Position numbers and translations under genes: made by a program. Below, one piece after another: positions 27,101 to 36,571 of a stretch of 51,459 bases of DNA. The DNA comes from Candidatus Babeliales bacterium (GTDB taxonomy: Bacteria > Babelota > Babeliae > Babelales > JABDEC01): assembly GCA_031292305.1 (NCBI GenBank), contig JARLHJ010000031.1:1-51459 (forward strand). Direction: 5' to 3'. Under the pieces are notes generated by a model that had not been told where the DNA came from, did no database searches, and was given only the letters and a program-made list of their open reading frames with translations. Positions within the stretch are counted from its first letter, which is position 1, and each line of letters begins with the position of its first letter.

Positions 27101-28333
27101 ATGAAGGCATTAGTTTTTAGAGGAATTGGCAATATATCCTTAGAAGAAGTTAAAGATCCAGTTATTCAAGATGAAAAAGATGTGATTGTAAAAATCACTG
27201 TGAGTGCAATTTGTGGGACAGATTTGCATCTTATTCGTGGGACTGTTCAAAATATGAAAACGGATACTATTTTAGGTCATGAAGGAGTAGGGATAGTTGA
27301 AGAGGTTGGATCGAATGTACAAAAATTTAAAGTAGGCGATAGGGTAATTATCCCTTCAACTATTGGTTGCGGGCATTGTAAATACTGCAAGCAAGAAATA
27401 TATTCACAGTGTGATAATGCTAACCCAAATGGTAAAGAGGCAGGTACGGTATATTTTGGCGGACCAAAAGAATCTGGACCCTTAAATGGTATGCAAGCTG
27501 AAAAAGTATTAGTGCCATTTGCTGATGCGAATTTAATAAAAATTCCTAATGATATAACTGATGAACAAGTAATTTTGCTTTCAGATATTTTGCCTACAGC
27601 TTATATGGCAGTAGAAAATGCAGATATACAACCAGATGATACAGTAGCTGTTTTTGGTTGTGGTCCAGTTGGGCAATTAGTTATTGAATGTCTAAAAAAA
27701 TATAAACATAAAAAGATTTTTGCAATTGATCGTATTAAATGCAGATTAGAAATGGCACAAAAAAATGGCGCTACTATTATTAATTTTGATGAAGTAGATC
27801 CAGTAAAAGAATTAAAAAATTTAACTAATGGAGATGGTCCAACAAAAGTTATAGATGCAGTTGGTATCGATGCACAGCAGCCGCAACATGGAGGAATAAT
27901 AAATTATTTTAAAAATTATTCTCTAAAAAAACAGTTTAGCCAAGAGGTTGCAGATGTCGCTCCACATAGAAATGAAGATTATGGTAATTGGGTTCCAGGT
28001 GATGGTCCTTCTCAAGTTTTGCAGTGGGCTGTAGATGTAGTCTCTAAAAATGGAATAATTTCGATTATTGGTGTCTATGTTCCGGCCTTAAGATTCTTCC
28101 CAATTGGTAAAGCAATGGGTAAAAATTTAACTATTAGAATGGGTGATTGTAATCATCACAAATATATCCCAAAGTTAATTCAATGGGTACAGTCTGGTGA
28201 ATTTGATTCTAAAAAATTTGTGACTCAAAAGCTTCCATTTGAAATGATAGTTGATGCTTATAAACATTTTGATAAGCGAGAAGATAAATGGATTAAAGTA
28301 ATTTTAACATTAAATGGAGGCGAAAATGATTAA
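27101..28333 (+). CDS. zinc-dependent alcohol dehydrogenase (formaldehyde-dehydrogenase-like)
   Basis: A 410-residue medium-chain dehydrogenase. Catalytic zinc ligands are C38 (AICGTD), H60 and E61 (LGHEGVG). The structural zinc has four cysteines at 90, 93, 96 and 104 (GCGHCKYCKQEIYSQC). The NAD-binding glycine motif GCGPVG is at 186-191. The roughly 60-residue insert after VIDAVGID, with RNEDYGNWVPGDGPSQV, is typical of the longer glutathione-independent formaldehyde dehydrogenase/threonine-DH-like branch. Substrate cannot be fixed. A GGGGGAG ribosome site precedes it. It overlaps the next gene by eight bases. Confidence 0.9.
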   Translation: MKALVFRGIGNISLEEVKDPVIQDEKDVIVKITVSAICGTDLHLIRGTVQNMKTDTILGHEGVGIVEEVGSNVQKFKVGDRVIIPSTIGCGHCKYCKQEIYSQCDNANPNGKEAGTVYFGGPKESGPLNGMQAEKVLVPFADANLIKIPNDITDEQVILLSDILPTAYMAVENADIQPDDTVAVFGCGPVGQLVIECLKKYKHKKIFAIDRIKCRLEMAQKNGATIINFDEVDPVKELKNLTNGDGPTKVIDAVGIDAQQPQHGGIINYFKNYSLKKQFSQEVADVAPHRNEDYGNWVPGDGPSQVLQWAVDVVSKNGIISIIGVYVPALRFFPIGKAMGKNLTIRMGDCNHHKYIPKLIQWVQSGEFDSKKFVTQKLPFEMIVDAYKHFDKREDKWIKVILTLNGGEND

Positions 28334-28979
28334 GTTTTTAAAAATTGTAATATTGGGTTTAATTTACTTTATAAACAGTCATGCCACTACAATATTTTAC
28401 AACCTTAAGCGCCCAGCATTTGCAGCATATTATTATAAAATAGGGAATAACTATATTGCCAGTCCTGGTGATATTAAAGGCCTGCGTGGTGTAGGTGTAA
28501 TTGATATAGTAAAACCTGAAAAATCCAGAATTAAAGGTGATTTTTTTAAAACTAACCAAAGAGTTATTTTAATATCCAATAATCCAAGGATGCTTGAAGA
28601 TATAATAGATGGTAGTACTGTTATCCAACCTTCAGCGCCTTATGCGCAAGTGTTACCTGCAAAAAAGATTGTATCTAAAACAAAAGGAAATGAATCCCCA
28701 ACAGAATTATCAAAAAGGTCTCCAAGTGTATCTTTAGATTTATCAAAGTCTGAATCACTAGACGACTTTCCAGATAGTCAAAAACCAAAAAAAACTTATC
28801 GTCAATTGGTAGCTTATACATCAGCAGATGCTAAAGACGACAATAGTATTTTAGCTATTCATGCCCCTACTAAACAAGATTATATTTGTATTGATGAAAT
28901 AAACAATTTGAGTGTATATAACAACATAAAATGCGTTGGCAGGCATTTTAAATATCTAAGAAATAAGAAAAGGAAGTAA
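28326..28979 (+). CDS. exported hypothetical protein
   Basis: ATG 28326 is chosen over 28314 because GGAGGCGAAA precedes it and the signal peptide (MIKFLKIVILGLIYFINSHA) then starts correctly; 217 residues. The first mature 70 residues look like a small beta-rich domain (TTIFYNLKRPAFAAYYYKIGNNYIAS); then a Ser/Pro/Lys linker (about 125-160); then a short C-terminal part with two cysteines (YICIDEIN, IKCVGRHF). It overlaps the dehydrogenase gene by eight bases, yet one product is cytosolic and one exported. Not recognised. Confidence 0.7.
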   Translation: MIKFLKIVILGLIYFINSHATTIFYNLKRPAFAAYYYKIGNNYIASPGDIKGLRGVGVIDIVKPEKSRIKGDFFKTNQRVILISNNPRMLEDIIDGSTVIQPSAPYAQVLPAKKIVSKTKGNESPTELSKRSPSVSLDLSKSESLDDFPDSQKPKKTYRQLVAYTSADAKDDNSILAIHAPTKQDYICIDEINNLSVYNNIKCVGRHFKYLRNKKRK

Positions 28980-28983
28980 TAAC

Positions 28984-29286
28984 ATGTTAAAAAAAGTAAT
29001 AGTTAGTGTATTAATTCTTTATATTAACTTTAATAATGGATTTGAGGCATTAAAAATAACTGAAAAATCAAAAGAAGCAAAATATGTAAAAATCAATACC
29101 GAAGTTATACATGAGATAGCTCAAAAGGCAAAAAAACACTGTGAAAAAAAGTTAGACGATGCATCGTTTTATGATGATGTTAAGACTGATTATGCTAGAA
29201 AAAGTATTTATAATAGATGTTTTAAGTTAGAAAACGATAGATTGCTTAGACAAAGATTGCATTTTTATAATGTTATAAATTCATAA
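28984..29286 (+). CDS. small exported hypothetical protein
   Basis: A 100-residue protein with signal peptide MLKKVIVSVLILYINFNNGF and a GGAAG ribosome site, four bases after the gene upstream. The mature part is helical and basic with two cysteines (KHCEKKL, YNRCFKL) that could form a disulfide. The conserved look of AQKAKKHCEKKLDDASFYDDV is not one I know. Third gene of the dehydrogenase operon. Confidence 0.7.
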   Translation: MLKKVIVSVLILYINFNNGFEALKITEKSKEAKYVKINTEVIHEIAQKAKKHCEKKLDDASFYDDVKTDYARKSIYNRCFKLENDRLLRQRLHFYNVINS

Positions 29287-29422
29287 CAACTAAATTAAAT
29301 TAATTTTGCTAATGGATTGTTTAAAGCATATCGCAACTAAGATTTAAACTATGTTAAACAGTTATTATTGAATTTATTGGTAAGTGAGTGTGTTTGTTTA
29401 TCTATAAAAAAGGAGTGAAGAT

Positions 29423-29560
29423 ATGAAGAAAAGAATTTTATATTCATTTTTAATTGTATGTTTTTTTGGATTAACATTAAATATTATTTCAAAATCGGTT
29501 CCAGTGTTAGATGAAGAAGAGCAAGATATTGTTTATTCTGGTGGTGGTTCTGCAAGTTAA
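29423..29560 (+). CDS. 45-residue exported peptide ending in a Gly-rich tail
   Basis: The ATG follows AAGGAGTGAAGAT, a strong ribosome site. A hydrophobic signal (MKKRILYSFLIVCFFGLTLNIIS) is followed by a short acidic peptide: SKSVPVLDEEEQDIVYSGGGSAS. It has its own perfect terminator only seven bases after the stop. It resembles secreted peptide precursors in layout but has no known family. Confidence 0.6.
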   Translation: MKKRILYSFLIVCFFGLTLNIISKSVPVLDEEEQDIVYSGGGSAS

Positions 29561-29566
29561 ATATAT

Positions 29567-29607
29567 AAACGATAAGGCATATAACTTTTTTATATGCCTT
29601 ATCGTTT
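29567..29607. terminator. perfect 18-bp intrinsic terminator (bidirectional)
   Basis: AAACGATAAGGCATATAA (29567-29584) pairs fully with 29590-29607 across loop CTTTT. The T-run beyond and the A-run before make it work for the small peptide gene and for lepA on the other strand. Confidence 0.88.
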
Positions 29608-29613
29608 TAGTTA

Positions 29614-31431
29614 TTATTTTTTTAATATAGTCAAAAACGCATCTTGAGGTAATTCAACATTACCAACTTGTTTCATACGTTTTTTACCTTCTTTTTGCTT
29701 ATCTAAAAGTTTATTTTTACGGGTAATATCACCACCATAGCATTTTGCAATAACGTCTTTCCGCATTGGTGAAATAGATTCACGTGCAATAATTTTGGCG
29801 CCAATAGCTGCTTGAATTGCAACTTCAAACAATTGTCTTGGGATTACCTTACGTAATTTAGCAACTAATTCACGTCCAACATAATAGGCCTTATCAACAT
29901 GTACAATCATAGAGAAAGCATCAACTGGTTTGCCGTTTAATAATATATCAAGTTTAACTAACTTAGCAGGTTGATATCCAGCTTCTTCATAATCTAAACT
30001 TGCATAACCAGAACTTAAAGATTTTAACTCATCATAAAAATCTGTAGCAACTTCATTTAATGGAAGCGAATATTTTAAAATTACACGGTCTTCATCTAAG
30101 AAGCTCATATCTTGTTGTTTGCCACGTTTTTCTTCACAAAGCTTAATAATATTACCAAGATATTTCTGCGGAACTAAAATGGTGGCATTTATTACTGGTT
30201 CATATATTTCTTCAATATGCCCTGGATTAGGAAAGTCTGCAGGGTTTTCTATATCTACAGTTTCACCATTAGAAAGTTTAACCCTAAAACGTACACTAGG
30301 CGCAGTTGCAATTACTTCAACATTGTGTTCTTGTTCAAGACGTTGTTTAAAAACATCCATGTGTAATAAACCAAGAAATCCGCATCTAAAACCTAGACCT
30401 AGCGCTGTGGAACTTTTCTTTTCCACTTTTACACTGGCATCGTTTAGTGTTAATTTTTCTATAGCATCACGTACTGTTTCAAATTCACTGTTATCTACAG
30501 GATAAATTCCGGCAAAAACCATTGGTTTAGCGGGTTTAAAACCAGGAAACGGCGTTACAGGTTTTTTAGTTTGGTATATGGTATCACCAACTCGTGCTTC
30601 TTTAACTGTTTTCATACCAGAAACTAAATAACCTACTTGTCCAGCGCGCAGTTGACCAGTTGGAGTTTGATCAGGGTACATTAAACCAATTTCTAAAACT
30701 TCATAATCTAAACCAGATTGCGCTAAGGTTATAGAATCACCTTTTTTAATTACACCATCTTTAACTGCGATTAAACAGATTACGCCTTTGTATTCATCAA
30801 ACCAAGAATCAAAAAGTAATGCTTTTAAATTTGCTTGATCATTACCTACAGGAGCAGGAATGCGCTCAACAATTGCATTCAATAAATCTTTTATACCAAT
30901 TCCTGATTTTGCAGAAGTTTTAATAGTTTCTTCTGGGTCAAATTCAAAAAGTTTTTTAATTTCATTGCCAACGCGTTCAATTTGCGCATTTGCAAGATCG
31001 ATTTTATTAATTACAGGTATAATGGTTAGATTTTGCTCAAAAGCTAAATAGAAGTTTGCCATTGTTTGGGCTTGCACGCCTTGTGCTGCATCAACTAATA
31101 AGACCGCGCCTTGACACGCATATAATGAGCGAGAAACTTCATAGTTAAAATCAACGTGACCTGGGGTGTCAATTAAGTTTAATAAATATGTTTCGCCCTT
31201 GTAATTATAAAACATAGAAGCAGTATTTGCTTTTACAGTAATACCACGTTCTTTTTCTACCTGTAGCTTATCTAAAAATTGCGTGTTTTTAGTACGCATA
31301 GAAAGCGTGCCTGTTTCTTCTAGTAACCTATCAGAAAGAGTTGATTTGCCATGGTCAATGTGGGCAATAATAGAGAAATTGCGTATCTTCTCTGGTGGAA
31401 AATTCTTAAGATCTAAAGTTTTAATGTCCAT
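29614..31431 (-). CDS. lepA: elongation factor 4 (LepA), back-translocating GTPase
   Basis: A 605-residue, full-length translational GTPase. G1 is AHIDHGKST, G2 lies in ERGITVKANT, G3 is DTPGHVDF and G4 is NKIDL. Domain order is that of EF4: G domain, beta-barrel, two alpha/beta domains, then the EF4-specific C-terminus (RKDVIAKCYGGDITRKNKLL...KEGKKRMK) that reaches the peptidyl-transferase centre. It acts on stalled or mistranslocated ribosomes. ATG 31431 gives the normal N-terminus (MDIKTLDLKNFPPEKIRNFSI). Confidence 0.97.
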   Translation of the reverse strand: MDIKTLDLKNFPPEKIRNFSIIAHIDHGKSTLSDRLLEETGTLSMRTKNTQFLDKLQVEKERGITVKANTASMFYNYKGETYLLNLIDTPGHVDFNYEVSRSLYACQGAVLLVDAAQGVQAQTMANFYLAFEQNLTIIPVINKIDLANAQIERVGNEIKKLFEFDPEETIKTSAKSGIGIKDLLNAIVERIPAPVGNDQANLKALLFDSWFDEYKGVICLIAVKDGVIKKGDSITLAQSGLDYEVLEIGLMYPDQTPTGQLRAGQVGYLVSGMKTVKEARVGDTIYQTKKPVTPFPGFKPAKPMVFAGIYPVDNSEFETVRDAIEKLTLNDASVKVEKKSSTALGLGFRCGFLGLLHMDVFKQRLEQEHNVEVIATAPSVRFRVKLSNGETVDIENPADFPNPGHIEEIYEPVINATILVPQKYLGNIIKLCEEKRGKQQDMSFLDEDRVILKYSLPLNEVATDFYDELKSLSSGYASLDYEEAGYQPAKLVKLDILLNGKPVDAFSMIVHVDKAYYVGRELVAKLRKVIPRQLFEVAIQAAIGAKIIARESISPMRKDVIAKCYGGDITRKNKLLDKQKEGKKRMKQVGNVELPQDAFLTILKK

Positions 31432-31572
31432 ATTTTTTTTTATTCCGAGGTTTGATTCTTTGATTATATATTAAATATAGTCTATTTTTGTATTTTGTTA
31501 AAGATAGATATTCTTAGGTTTAGATATTAAATTGTTTATATAAATTATTTATAACTTATTTTATAGGTAAAA

Positions 31573-32529
31573 ATGTTTAAATTATTGATGATTCTAATTT
31601 TGGTTTCTAGCAATGCTTTAGGTGAAATTACAGCTTATGGTTGTCAATATAATGCCAAAAACATAAAGCATGCTTGTCTTAAAGAAGAAAGCAAGAAATA
31701 TACCGATTATTTCTTTGCAATTTATGATGGCCATGAAACTGCTAATGTATCTGATTATTTAGAATCAAATTTCTATTCTAGTTTTAAGAGAATTCAATCA
31801 TTATATGAAGCTACAAAAGTTAAATCTTTTGTGAGTTCGTTATTTATAAATTGTTTTGCAAAAACATATGAAAGTTTAGATGAGAAATATCGTAATGAAG
31901 GTTCTTCGGTTTTAGTTGCTTATATATTCAATAACTATATCTACATAGTCAATTGTGGCGATTCACGTGCTGCAATTTGTATAAAAGGCCAACCTTATAA
32001 TTTAAATGCAGAACATGTGCCTTTACGTAAAGACGAAATGGAACGTATACAAATAGCTGGAGGTAGAGTATCTATACAATATAAGAATAAAACAAATAAT
32101 GCATTGGTTAACAATATCCATTTAAGCGATCATAATTATATTGATCTTGCAAAAATTCTTTATCCAACCGAAGAGACTGATATTTTTCATAAATATTGTA
32201 AATACTTTGAGAATTTTGAAGTTTATGGTGAGCCTTTAGTAAATAGGCAATGTATTTTGACCCGGGCAATAGGTTATAAATCTTTAAAAAATTTAGTTAT
32301 TCCAATACCTGAAATTAAAAAAATAGCATTAGATGAAAATGTGGAATTTGTTATTATGGCTTCTTCTTGGTTTTGGAAATTTATTTCAACTATTCAAGCG
32401 GTAGAAATTATTAAAAATTGTTTTTTGGCTAATAAATCTTTACAAGATGCTACGCGAGAATTGGCTTACAGTGCAATTAATAAAGGAGCTAAAGATAATA
32501 TCACAGTTATTTTGATTAAATTAAAATAG
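31573..32529 (+). CDS. exported PP2C-like pseudophosphatase
   Basis: A 318-residue protein with signal peptide MFKLLMILILVSSNALG. It has the PP2C order: AIYDGHETANVSDYLE, GSSVLVAYI, VNCGDSRAAICIKG, LTRAIGYKSL, DNITVILIKLK. However, the N-terminal M-E/Q-D-R motif is absent (LKEESKKYTDY), and the metal-binding ASDG is replaced by ASSWFWKF, so one or both metal ions should be lost. Probably catalytically dead, perhaps a regulator or decoy. It is followed 38 bases later by an intact paralogue. Confidence 0.85.
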   Translation: MFKLLMILILVSSNALGEITAYGCQYNAKNIKHACLKEESKKYTDYFFAIYDGHETANVSDYLESNFYSSFKRIQSLYEATKVKSFVSSLFINCFAKTYESLDEKYRNEGSSVLVAYIFNNYIYIVNCGDSRAAICIKGQPYNLNAEHVPLRKDEMERIQIAGGRVSIQYKNKTNNALVNNIHLSDHNYIDLAKILYPTEETDIFHKYCKYFENFEVYGEPLVNRQCILTRAIGYKSLKNLVIPIPEIKKIALDENVEFVIMASSWFWKFISTIQAVEIIKNCFLANKSLQDATRELAYSAINKGAKDNITVILIKLK

Positions 32530-32567
32530 TGTTGCATACAGTTATTTGATTTATTTATTATAGCCCT

Positions 32568-33506
32568 ATGATAAATAAATCAATTTTTTTTATATTAATT
32601 TTTATTTTTATTAATCTCAATTCAAGAAATATTTCTGTGGGACTTTTTATTGACCAAGGTCCAAGAAATTATATGGAAGACAGATATAGAATTATTAACC
32701 GTCCTGAAACCGATGAATATTTTTTTGGTGTTTTTGATGGCCATGGAGGCTCCAAAGTATCAGATTATTTAGCTAATATTTTGCATCCATTTTATCTAGA
32801 TTACATATATGAAAAATTTACTATTCCAGATGCTTTAATAAAAAGCTTTGAATCAGTGCATAAAGAATTGGACTCCAATACATCATTGTATCAAGGCTCA
32901 ACTGCTTTGGTTGCAGTAATTAAAGATGAAAAAATATATGTTGCCAATGTAGGGGATTCAAGAGCAGTTTTATACAGAAATAGTCAGGCAATTGATTTAT
33001 CATATGATCATAAATCTAGTCGTAAAGATGAAGTTGAAAGAGTTCAAAAGCTTGGAGCGCATGTATATATTCCTGTAGAATCTTTAGATGGATCCAGATT
33101 ACAATGGAGTAAGATTATAAACAATACTCAATTTATTGATGTTAAGAAGGCAGAATTATTGAAGTTATTAAATATTCCATTCAGGCAAATTGATACTCAT
33201 TCAGCTTTAGTTTTTAATTCGTCTGGAAAGTGTTCCTGTTTGACAAGGGTTATTGGTTATAAATTAATGCAGGATATACTAATTCCAACGCCTGAGATAA
33301 CTATTATAGATAAGATTGCAGAAGATGAATTTATAATTATGGCATCAGATGGAATTTGGGATGTAATGACCAGTCAATATGCTATAAATTTGGTTAAAGA
33401 ATTATTAGAAGAAGGTAAAAGCGTTGATAATGTTGCTCGTAGATTAGCTCGCAGAGCACGCATTTTAGGAAGCGCAGATAACATTACTGTTTTAATTATT
33501 AAATAA
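32568..33506 (+). CDS. exported PP2C-type Ser/Thr protein phosphatase
   Basis: A 312-residue protein with signal peptide MINKSIFFILIFIFINLNSRN. All PP2C metal and phosphate motifs are present: GPRNYMEDRYR, GVFDGHGGSKVSDYLA, GSTALVAVI, VANVGDSRAVLYR, LTRVIGY, IIMASDGIWDV and SADNITVLIIK. It should dephosphorylate phospho-Ser/Thr using two Mn/Mg ions. The full set including DGHGG and RVIGYK is eukaryote-like rather than SpoIIE- or Stp-like. Paired with the pseudophosphatase just upstream. The inverted repeat downstream probably ends its message. Confidence 0.93.
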   Translation: MINKSIFFILIFIFINLNSRNISVGLFIDQGPRNYMEDRYRIINRPETDEYFFGVFDGHGGSKVSDYLANILHPFYLDYIYEKFTIPDALIKSFESVHKELDSNTSLYQGSTALVAVIKDEKIYVANVGDSRAVLYRNSQAIDLSYDHKSSRKDEVERVQKLGAHVYIPVESLDGSRLQWSKIINNTQFIDVKKAELLKLLNIPFRQIDTHSALVFNSSGKCSCLTRVIGYKLMQDILIPTPEITIIDKIAEDEFIIMASDGIWDVMTSQYAINLVKELLEEGKSVDNVARRLARRARILGSADNITVLIIK

Positions 33507-33515
33507 TAACTTGTA

Positions 33516-33572
33516 GCAAATGATCAGACATAGTGTAGTTTTTTGCTCAAAATGTATACTCTGATCATTTGC
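33516..33572. terminator. long inverted repeat between convergent genes
   Basis: GCAAATGATCAGA (33516-33528) pairs exactly with TCTGATCATTTGC (33560-33572) around a 31-base centre. It is probably a bidirectional terminator, although the loop is unusually long and no T-run follows directly. Confidence 0.5.
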
Positions 33573-33584
33573 AAGATCTGTTAA

Positions 33585-35039
33585 TTAAGCTTTAACTAAA
33601 ACGGGTGGCTTGTTATGTCTTTTATAATGGTTTTCAAGAACCTTTTTATAATAAAGTCCACTTTTTCTAAGTTTGCGTTCTCTTGTTTTTAAATTAACTT
33701 CAAATAATCCAAATTTTAGATCAAAGCCCATATCCCATTCAAAGTTATCAAGTAATGACCAGTAAAAATATCCACGTACATCATATCCATCTTTAATAGC
33801 TTGTGATACAGCATATAAATATTGTTTTAAGAATAATTCACGGCGATCATCTTTGGCATCAGCAATTCCATTTTCTGTAATATAAATTGGAACGCCAATT
33901 TTAGAGACTTGGTTAATAGCGCGGTACATGCCCTCAGCATAAATACCATATGGCATATCTGTTTCTATTTCACCATCACGGTATTGAGGTTTTTTCGATT
34001 TCCAGTTGACCAAAACGTGAGAATAATAGTTAAGTCCAAAGAAGTCTAAGGTTGATTTAGCATCTTTGTATTCATACTTTACGTTCGCAAAAAAGAAAGG
34101 CACTTTGAATTTATATTTATCAGTTTTAAAGAAGTCTAATACAGCTTCAAAAAAAGTATGATTTAAATAATATGTAATTGTTTTTTCTAGTTTGTTTTTA
34201 GGATTGAATGGTTCAAATTGAGTAATGTTGTGTACTATACCAATTTGGGCTTTTTCTTTGCTTGGCTCCATTGCACGCAATACGTTGTAAGTGCTAACGT
34301 GTGCGCGTAAAATATTACGTGTTACTTTACCTGCAAGTTGTGTATTGGTTTTACCAGGAGGGTAAACGCCGCGCATATAGCCTTGGAAAACATAAACGCC
34401 AGGTTCATTAAAGGTTACCCAATATTTTGCTTTGTTTTTATATTCATTAAAAACAACTTTGCAGAATCTAACAAAGTATTGAATGTTTTTTTCGCGTTCA
34501 AAACCACCTAATTTTTCAAACCATTGTGGGTGTGTAAAGTGATGCAGAGTAACAAAAGGGGTTATATTATTTGCTTTTAATAAATCAAATAAATCATGAT
34601 AGTGTTTTATAGCAGCTCGATCAAAAACGCCTTCTTGCGGTTCTATGTTGCTCCATTCAATTGAGAATCTATAAGAATTAATTTTGAATTGTTTTAATAA
34701 GGCGATGTCTTTTTTATAAACATTCCAATGGTCACATGCTTTGCCTGATTTAAATTCTAAGCAATCATTACCATTTTTCTTTTTTTGTTTTTCATAATGC
34801 GCCCAATTGGAATCCGGACAATTATCTGCGCCTGAAATTTGATATTCACTTGTCCCAAAACCAAAAAGGAAATCTTTAGGGAATCTTATATTATTATAAT
34901 TAATTTTGGTCCAATCCCAGCGAAGTTCTGTTTTAGATAAATCTGGCTGAATTGGAATTGGCTTGGAAAATGATTTTGATGTTATTGAGTAGTTAGCATG
35001 TACAAAAAATATTGAAATTATCATTAACTTATTTAACAT
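33585..35039 (-). CDS. exported family 1 glycoside hydrolase (beta-glucosidase-like)
   Basis: A 484-residue protein with signal peptide MLNKLMIISIFFVHANYS. Complete GH1 barrel: FPKDFLFGFGTSEYQISGA (53-71), YRFSIEWSNIEP, LHHFTHPQWF, acid/base E212 in TFNEP, nucleophile E389 in YITENGIAD, and FYWSLLDNFEWDMGF, which lines the glycone site. It hydrolyses beta-linked glucosides or related sugars. Most bacterial GH1 enzymes are cytosolic; export suggests use of host glycans or glycolipids (inference). TITSKSF linker then mature enzyme. Confidence 0.94.
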   Translation of the reverse strand: MLNKLMIISIFFVHANYSITSKSFSKPIPIQPDLSKTELRWDWTKINYNNIRFPKDFLFGFGTSEYQISGADNCPDSNWAHYEKQKKKNGNDCLEFKSGKACDHWNVYKKDIALLKQFKINSYRFSIEWSNIEPQEGVFDRAAIKHYHDLFDLLKANNITPFVTLHHFTHPQWFEKLGGFEREKNIQYFVRFCKVVFNEYKNKAKYWVTFNEPGVYVFQGYMRGVYPPGKTNTQLAGKVTRNILRAHVSTYNVLRAMEPSKEKAQIGIVHNITQFEPFNPKNKLEKTITYYLNHTFFEAVLDFFKTDKYKFKVPFFFANVKYEYKDAKSTLDFFGLNYYSHVLVNWKSKKPQYRDGEIETDMPYGIYAEGMYRAINQVSKIGVPIYITENGIADAKDDRRELFLKQYLYAVSQAIKDGYDVRGYFYWSLLDNFEWDMGFDLKFGLFEVNLKTRERKLRKSGLYYKKVLENHYKRHNKPPVLVKA

Positions 35040-35155
35040 CTCATAATCCCCATTGATAAAATATCAAAAATCACCATCTGTTTATTAGTTTATCTGAATT
35101 TATTTTGCCCGCAACAGCCCCCTATTTAAAGGAGCGTGATTTTTTGGACTATTTT

Positions 35156-36559
35156 TTAATCTTTTATTAATGCATTATAAAAACTATAAATAGTTGATAC
35201 ACATGCAAGAATTGTAGCAGTATTTTTTAATCTAGGGTCTTGTTTTGCAATTTTTGTTAAAGAAGCTTTGTAGAATAGGCTTGCTGCAAATAAACCTAAT
35301 ATAGATTTTATATATATATTATATGGTACTGACGGTGGCAGAGAAGGTTTTTTAGAATAACTTGAAGAACTGAAAGAACGTGGTTTTGATGGATCATTTA
35401 TCAAACTATGCTCTATTAGATCAGAATAACTTGAACTAGAACGGGAAGAACGTCGTTTTAAATGAGTTTTTGTTGATCTTTGCTTTATTATATCGGGTTT
35501 TTTAGAATAACTTGAACTTGAGCTAGAAATTGAACTGAAAGAACTTGGTTTTGAAGAAATATTTATCGAATCTTGTCCTACTTGTTTAATACCATCTTTT
35601 TGTAATTCAGCTGTTAATATCATCTCTATATTAAGAGGTTCTTCAATTAAGCTGTAAGTAAGTTCTTTATTTTGTGTAGATGTAAGCCTTTGATGAGAAT
35701 CTACTAAATTTTCACAATCTTTTAACATTATATCAAGATGTGGTAAATCTTTTCTTTTATCTTGCAAAGCAGGACTAATAATTAATGGTTCTATTTGGTA
35801 CCCTTGAGAAATTAACTGTTTAGCTATTATTCCAATATGTACATAACCCTCTGCAATTATCACTGCCTTTTGTTTATATTTTATAAATAATTCTTCAACT
35901 GCATTAATTGTATGATTTTCAAGAATTTCGTTTGCATCAATCCCTGCAGATAGCCCACCCCTCGTTCTTTGGTCAGGATTAAAAAAATATGCTCCAGAAT
36001 CAAGTGGAACAAATTCACATATGGTAGATTTGCCCGTAAGTTTGTTTCCAATTTCCAACATAGGCGTTATATGAGTGGTGTAATAATTATTTGTATTGAT
36101 AGTGAAATTGTCTCCACCAAAATATCTCCAATAAAAATATTTATTTAATTCACCCTCTACGACGCGGTCCTCAGAATAATCTAAAGGTGGCCAATCTTCA
36201 ACGATAAAAGACACTTTATATTTTTCTGCTATAGTTAACAAATCTTTTTGCTGCTTAATTAAATTAGGAAAATTATTATAGAAAGACTTTGCTATTTCTA
36301 TAACTTGAGGGTTACTTTCAGGAATTTTATTTTGTATTCCAGCTTCAATTATAAATTGATTTAGATCATTTATTATTTGTTTTTGCAAAGGTTTAGTGTG
36401 TTGAGATCCTTTACTTGCATGAATATCATATAATAAATATACAATTTGCCCTGTCTCAGGATTAGTTAATTTGCGGAATGCAAAAAAATCACATTTAATA
36501 AAAGTATTAGTAGAAAGTGCAAAAATTAGGATCAACAGTAATATCTTTTTATAAAGCAT
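35156..36559 (-). CDS. exported TraB/ChaN/EreA-like protein with Ser-rich linker and C-terminal hydrophobic segment
   Basis: ATG 36559 (after GGTGGATTTT) is preferred over 36571; 467 residues, signal peptide LYKKILLLILIFALSTNTFIKC. Shared with the protein at 9344-10363: DFFAFRKL, VYLLYDIHAS, VEDWPPLD, GAYFFNPDQR and VIIAEGYVHIGIIAKQLISQGY. These are the D-x-H, acidic and G-x-x-H positions of the TraB-like fold (inference). Residues about 330-410 are a Ser-rich tract with SSxSSSYSKKP repeated. The end has two short hydrophobic stretches (YIKSILGLFAASLFY, TATILACVSTIYSFY) that may anchor it. The paralogue lacks both additions. Confidence 0.7.
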   Translation of the reverse strand: MLYKKILLLILIFALSTNTFIKCDFFAFRKLTNPETGQIVYLLYDIHASKGSQHTKPLQKQIINDLNQFIIEAGIQNKIPESNPQVIEIAKSFYNNFPNLIKQQKDLLTIAEKYKVSFIVEDWPPLDYSEDRVVEGELNKYFYWRYFGGDNFTINTNNYYTTHITPMLEIGNKLTGKSTICEFVPLDSGAYFFNPDQRTRGGLSAGIDANEILENHTINAVEELFIKYKQKAVIIAEGYVHIGIIAKQLISQGYQIEPLIISPALQDKRKDLPHLDIMLKDCENLVDSHQRLTSTQNKELTYSLIEEPLNIEMILTAELQKDGIKQVGQDSINISSKPSSFSSISSSSSSYSKKPDIIKQRSTKTHLKRRSSRSSSSYSDLIEHSLINDPSKPRSFSSSSYSKKPSLPPSVPYNIYIKSILGLFAASLFYKASLTKIAKQDPRLKNTATILACVSTIYSFYNALIKD

Positions 36560-36571
36560 AAAATCCACCAT

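Noticed and set aside
30119-31474. Plus-strand frames across lepA
   Set aside because: Shadows of a full-length, conserved gene on the other strand.
33516-33572. Long inverted repeat considered as insertion-sequence ends
   Set aside because: Only 31 bases between the arms and no transposase; a terminator or simple palindrome fits better.
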